From contig JAYMTA010000590.1 of NCBI GenBank assembly GCA_036897625.1, positions 1 through 26,418 on the forward strand: a DNA stretch of 26,418 bases, written 5' to 3'. This document shows positions 24,329 to 26,418 of the stretch, piece by piece (position 1 is the stretch's first letter; each line of letters opens with the position of its first letter). Position numbers and translations under genes: made by a program. The notes under the pieces are model-generated. The model made no database searches, was not told where the DNA came from, and was given only the letters and a program-made list of their open reading frames with translations. This DNA comes from Pelargonium cotyledonis (lineage: Eukaryota > Streptophyta > Magnoliopsida > Geraniales > Geraniaceae).

Positions 24329-25315
24329 GAAGTTTTTTTTTTTTTTTTTTTTTTGGTTTTTAAAAATTAAGGAACAACTCTAATTCTGAGTTTGAAAATA
24401 TGATTTGCCATATCCATATTGTGATGGACTCATGCTATCCGGAATGATGATGACATTGTTAAGCTTCGACCTCCTCGGCGTTTAACCGATGAATGGTCTC
24501 TAGAATCAATTCCTCCGGTTCATTTGTTGTGGCGCCCAGTTCCTTGCAGAAACTCCAGAAATTTTCTACTTCCAACTTATCAAGAGCAGGTTTCCTTTTT
24601 GGACATTTAGGGCAACGGTTGTTTTGTAGTGGGCCCTGCCGTATCTGTTTTGTAGTTTTGCAAAGTTTGGATGAAGTTGATTTGGTACGAGGTTGTATAG
24701 GGAGAGGAAGGCAAGAAATTGTATTTTCATAATCTTTTTGTGACGATTTAGTTACTGGTGCGGCGATGAAATGGGAGGGGTCGTCACTGTGGAATGTTGA
24801 TGCTTGATTGGCGCGTCCCATTAAAGTGTCATTAATTGCAGTGTGTGTCTATTCAGAGTCTAATACTTCTTCCTCGTGACCAGGTTTAGTGGACGGTTGG
24901 ATCGAGGCATTTGTCGACTCTTCGATTACCTCGTCGAACTTAGATTGGTGATTCAGACCGTCAGTCTTCACGACAAACGATTCCGGCATGAATTCTCCCG
25001 TGAAGTCCGACACGGGTTCCTTGTTGTTGGTTATCTTGGTTGACATTTCAAACGAAACCGAGGTCGATGCACCTAACAAACTGATGCTACCACCTACTGG
25101 CACCTCTACTACACTGCATTATGAGATTGAGATTGAAAAAAAAAAAACATTGCCAATCGTTAGCCTTGCTCGATGATGATATCGAACCATTTCGGTCATG
25201 TGAATAAGTGCAAATCCTTAGTCCAACCGTTTACCGTTACGAGATTCTTCTTCTATCATTAAGACTATTTCGTAAAAATTAGCTAGACTATGAAAACTGT
25301 TTTCGCACTAAGCAT
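24329..25315 (-). mobile_element. Retro-inserted fragment with poly(A) tail and possible target duplication
   Basis: The minus strand ends in A22 (plus-strand T22 at 24333-24354). About 105 bp upstream of it lies an open frame (24821-24459, 120 codons) containing RCPKCPKRKPALDKLEVENF and KELGATTNEPEELILETIH. A second frame (25103-24849) precedes it after a stop. Identical ggatgggaa sits at 24320-24328 and 25316-25324, as a target duplication would. It may be a LINE ORF1-like fragment or a processed copy; I do not recognise the proteins securely. Confidence 0.4.
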
Positions 25316-25324
25316 GGATGGGAA

Positions 25325-25866
25325 CTTCGGTGATGGAGATCCAACAGAAGCGACCCCCGTTTCTCTTGAAACGAAACCAATTAGTGAAATGGATGAAGAA
25401 CCGAGATAACCAGTGCCAATTGTTGCGTTGGTGCTCTCTGAATGATTCTTCGCAGTCAAAATCAAGTAAGAAGACCCTAATCCCTAAGGGTCAAATTGAG
25501 ATGTCGATGCTTCCTTCCATGTTTAATCGAGCATGAAGGTAACTTGCATAAACATTCTCTTTAGACACAACAACAGTGCACCAATGCAATTTTTGTAATA
25601 AAGAATATGCTACATATCCGGTACATTGTGGCGTTCGAGAGCGACCCTCGTCACTAGAGCCGATCACCGCATCACGAAAGTAGGTCCTCAGAAAGACTAT
25701 GTCACGTCTGGTATTGGATGATTGTTCCGCTGTCAAGTGAATCTCTCGTCTGGGCACTGAGGTTTGCCAAGAGGACATGGTCGCGTCAATGCAATCCATT
25801 GGACAATTTAAGGGAAGTGGCAATGAAGACCCCATTTCGCATGTTACGAAATAAATAAAGGTCATT
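25325..25866. other. Sequence between retroelement remnants; no intact gene
   Basis: Both strands carry medium open frames (for example 25886-25491 minus, 131 codons) but none shows a family I recognise. This may be the 5' part of the gypsy element whose gag starts near 25867. No LTR boundary, TG...CA pair or primer-binding site was found. Confidence 0.35.
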
Positions 25867-26418
25867 GCTAGTTTGAATAGCAACAATGCCGCACAAGAAG
25901 TTAATGCGCTTAATATTTTCCGCTATTTGCTCTTTGAAAGGGCATTGGATTGGTTCTTTTCAATCCAATTTGCCTCTGTCCCCACGTGTCAAGTTATTGT
26001 TTAGAAGTTTCTTGACAAATTCTCTTCACAGGAAGAGAAAAAGAAAAAAGTTAGGGCCATTTCAGATTTTCAGCAGCTCCATGATGAAGCATTCTATGAA
26101 GCATGGGAGCGATTCAAAGGTATGCTCGAGAGCTGTCCCCATCATGAGATAAATGAGATGGAGTAACTCAAGTCTTTCTATTATGGGCTATATCCGAGCT
26201 GTCAAAATACCTTGAATTCTACATGTGGAGGATCTTTGCTCATGTGGAACCCCGATAGGCAAAAGGCTATTATCAACACTCTTGCGAGTAATCGCACTAG
26301 TGAAGATACATATAGGGGGGAGCATCAATTGGAAATCACATATCTGACGCGGCTATCAAGAAGATTCAAGAACAAGTCCAATCATTTTTTATTAATCAAG
26401 ACCAATTCTTGAAAGCCT
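25867..26418 (+). pseudogene. Ty3/gypsy retrotransposon gag fragment, broken, runs off the window
   Basis: Reading one frame from 25867 gives the core of a plant Ty3/gypsy Gag (Retrotrans_gag family). It shows FRYLLFERALDWFFSIQ, then ISDFQQLHDEAFYEAWERF, then CPHHEINEMEY-like and FYYGLYPSCQNTL, then the STCGGSLL motif, all in the family's order. In an intact element Gag packages the RNA genome. Here an in-frame TAG lies at 26002-26004 and a TAA at 26164-26166. The Gag-like tail near 26340-26418 (AAIKKIQEQVQSFF) lies in a different frame from the main segment, so there is a frameshift as well. It cannot encode a working Gag. No LTR or primer-binding site is identifiable upstream, and protease and reverse transcriptase would lie beyond the window. 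Confidence 0.85.

Noticed and set aside
24528..24540. tggcgcccag as an LTR retrotransposon primer-binding site for the gypsy gag
   Set aside because: Only the first seven bases fit the usual plant tRNA-Asp-type site, no LTR end precedes it, it is more than 1.3 kb from gag, and it lies inside a minus-strand open frame.

Overview
This is nuclear DNA of a flowering plant, most likely a woody eudicot. The evidence is AT-rich sequence, genes split by introns with GT..AG borders, conserved plant gene families, and intergenic space filled with MITEs, hAT and Mutator-like elements, LINE remnants and a Ty3/gypsy gag relic. No species can be named from the sequence.

Three host genes can be assembled exon by exon with consistent reading phase. 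(1) On the + strand, 1218-7934, a 12-exon gene encodes a 415-residue protein. Its second half resembles the uncharacterised bacterial YaaW/UPF0174 family, and its N-terminus looks like a plastid transit peptide. (2) On the - strand, 13840-10843, a 4-exon gene encodes a 149-residue calmodulin with four intact EF-hands. (3) On the - strand, 23325-20175, an 8-exon gene encodes a 260-residue N-alpha-acetyltransferase 40 (NatD, histone H4/H2A N-terminal acetyltransferase). The genes are functionally unrelated and form no operon or pathway.

Layout. 1-940: a 29-bp tandem array, the inner edge of a terminal-inverted-repeat element with 31-bp subrepeats, and a possible Helitron end. 1218-7934: YaaW-like gene; intron 1 holds a minisatellite split by a hAT insertion, intron 5 an A-tailed retroelement remnant, intron 9 a Stowaway MITE. 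8139-9765: a degenerate long-TIR element with a LINE reverse-transcriptase relic inside. 9961-10600: a (TAGG)n microsatellite and a decayed Stowaway copy. 10843-13975: calmodulin gene and TATA box; intron 2 carries another Stowaway copy and intron 1 a 120-bp minisatellite. 14066-14650: a Mutator-like MITE with a perfect 9-bp target duplication. 15025-16108: another long-TIR element. 16112-18130: mostly featureless, with one short hairpin and a Helitron 3' end. 18140-18869: a hAT-type element with a perfect 8-bp target duplication. 18870-20174: nothing recognised. 20175-23325: NAA40, with a fourth long-TIR element in intron 2. 23440-23601: a small hAT-like MITE just upstream of NAA40. 23680-25315: minus-strand retroelement remnants with poly(A) tails. 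25867-26418: a broken gypsy gag that runs off the window.

The strongest candidate for undescribed host biology is the plastid-type YaaW-like protein. The rest of the unusual signal is transposon structure: four long-inverted-repeat elements of different sequence, and a three-member Stowaway family found in introns of two of the three genes.
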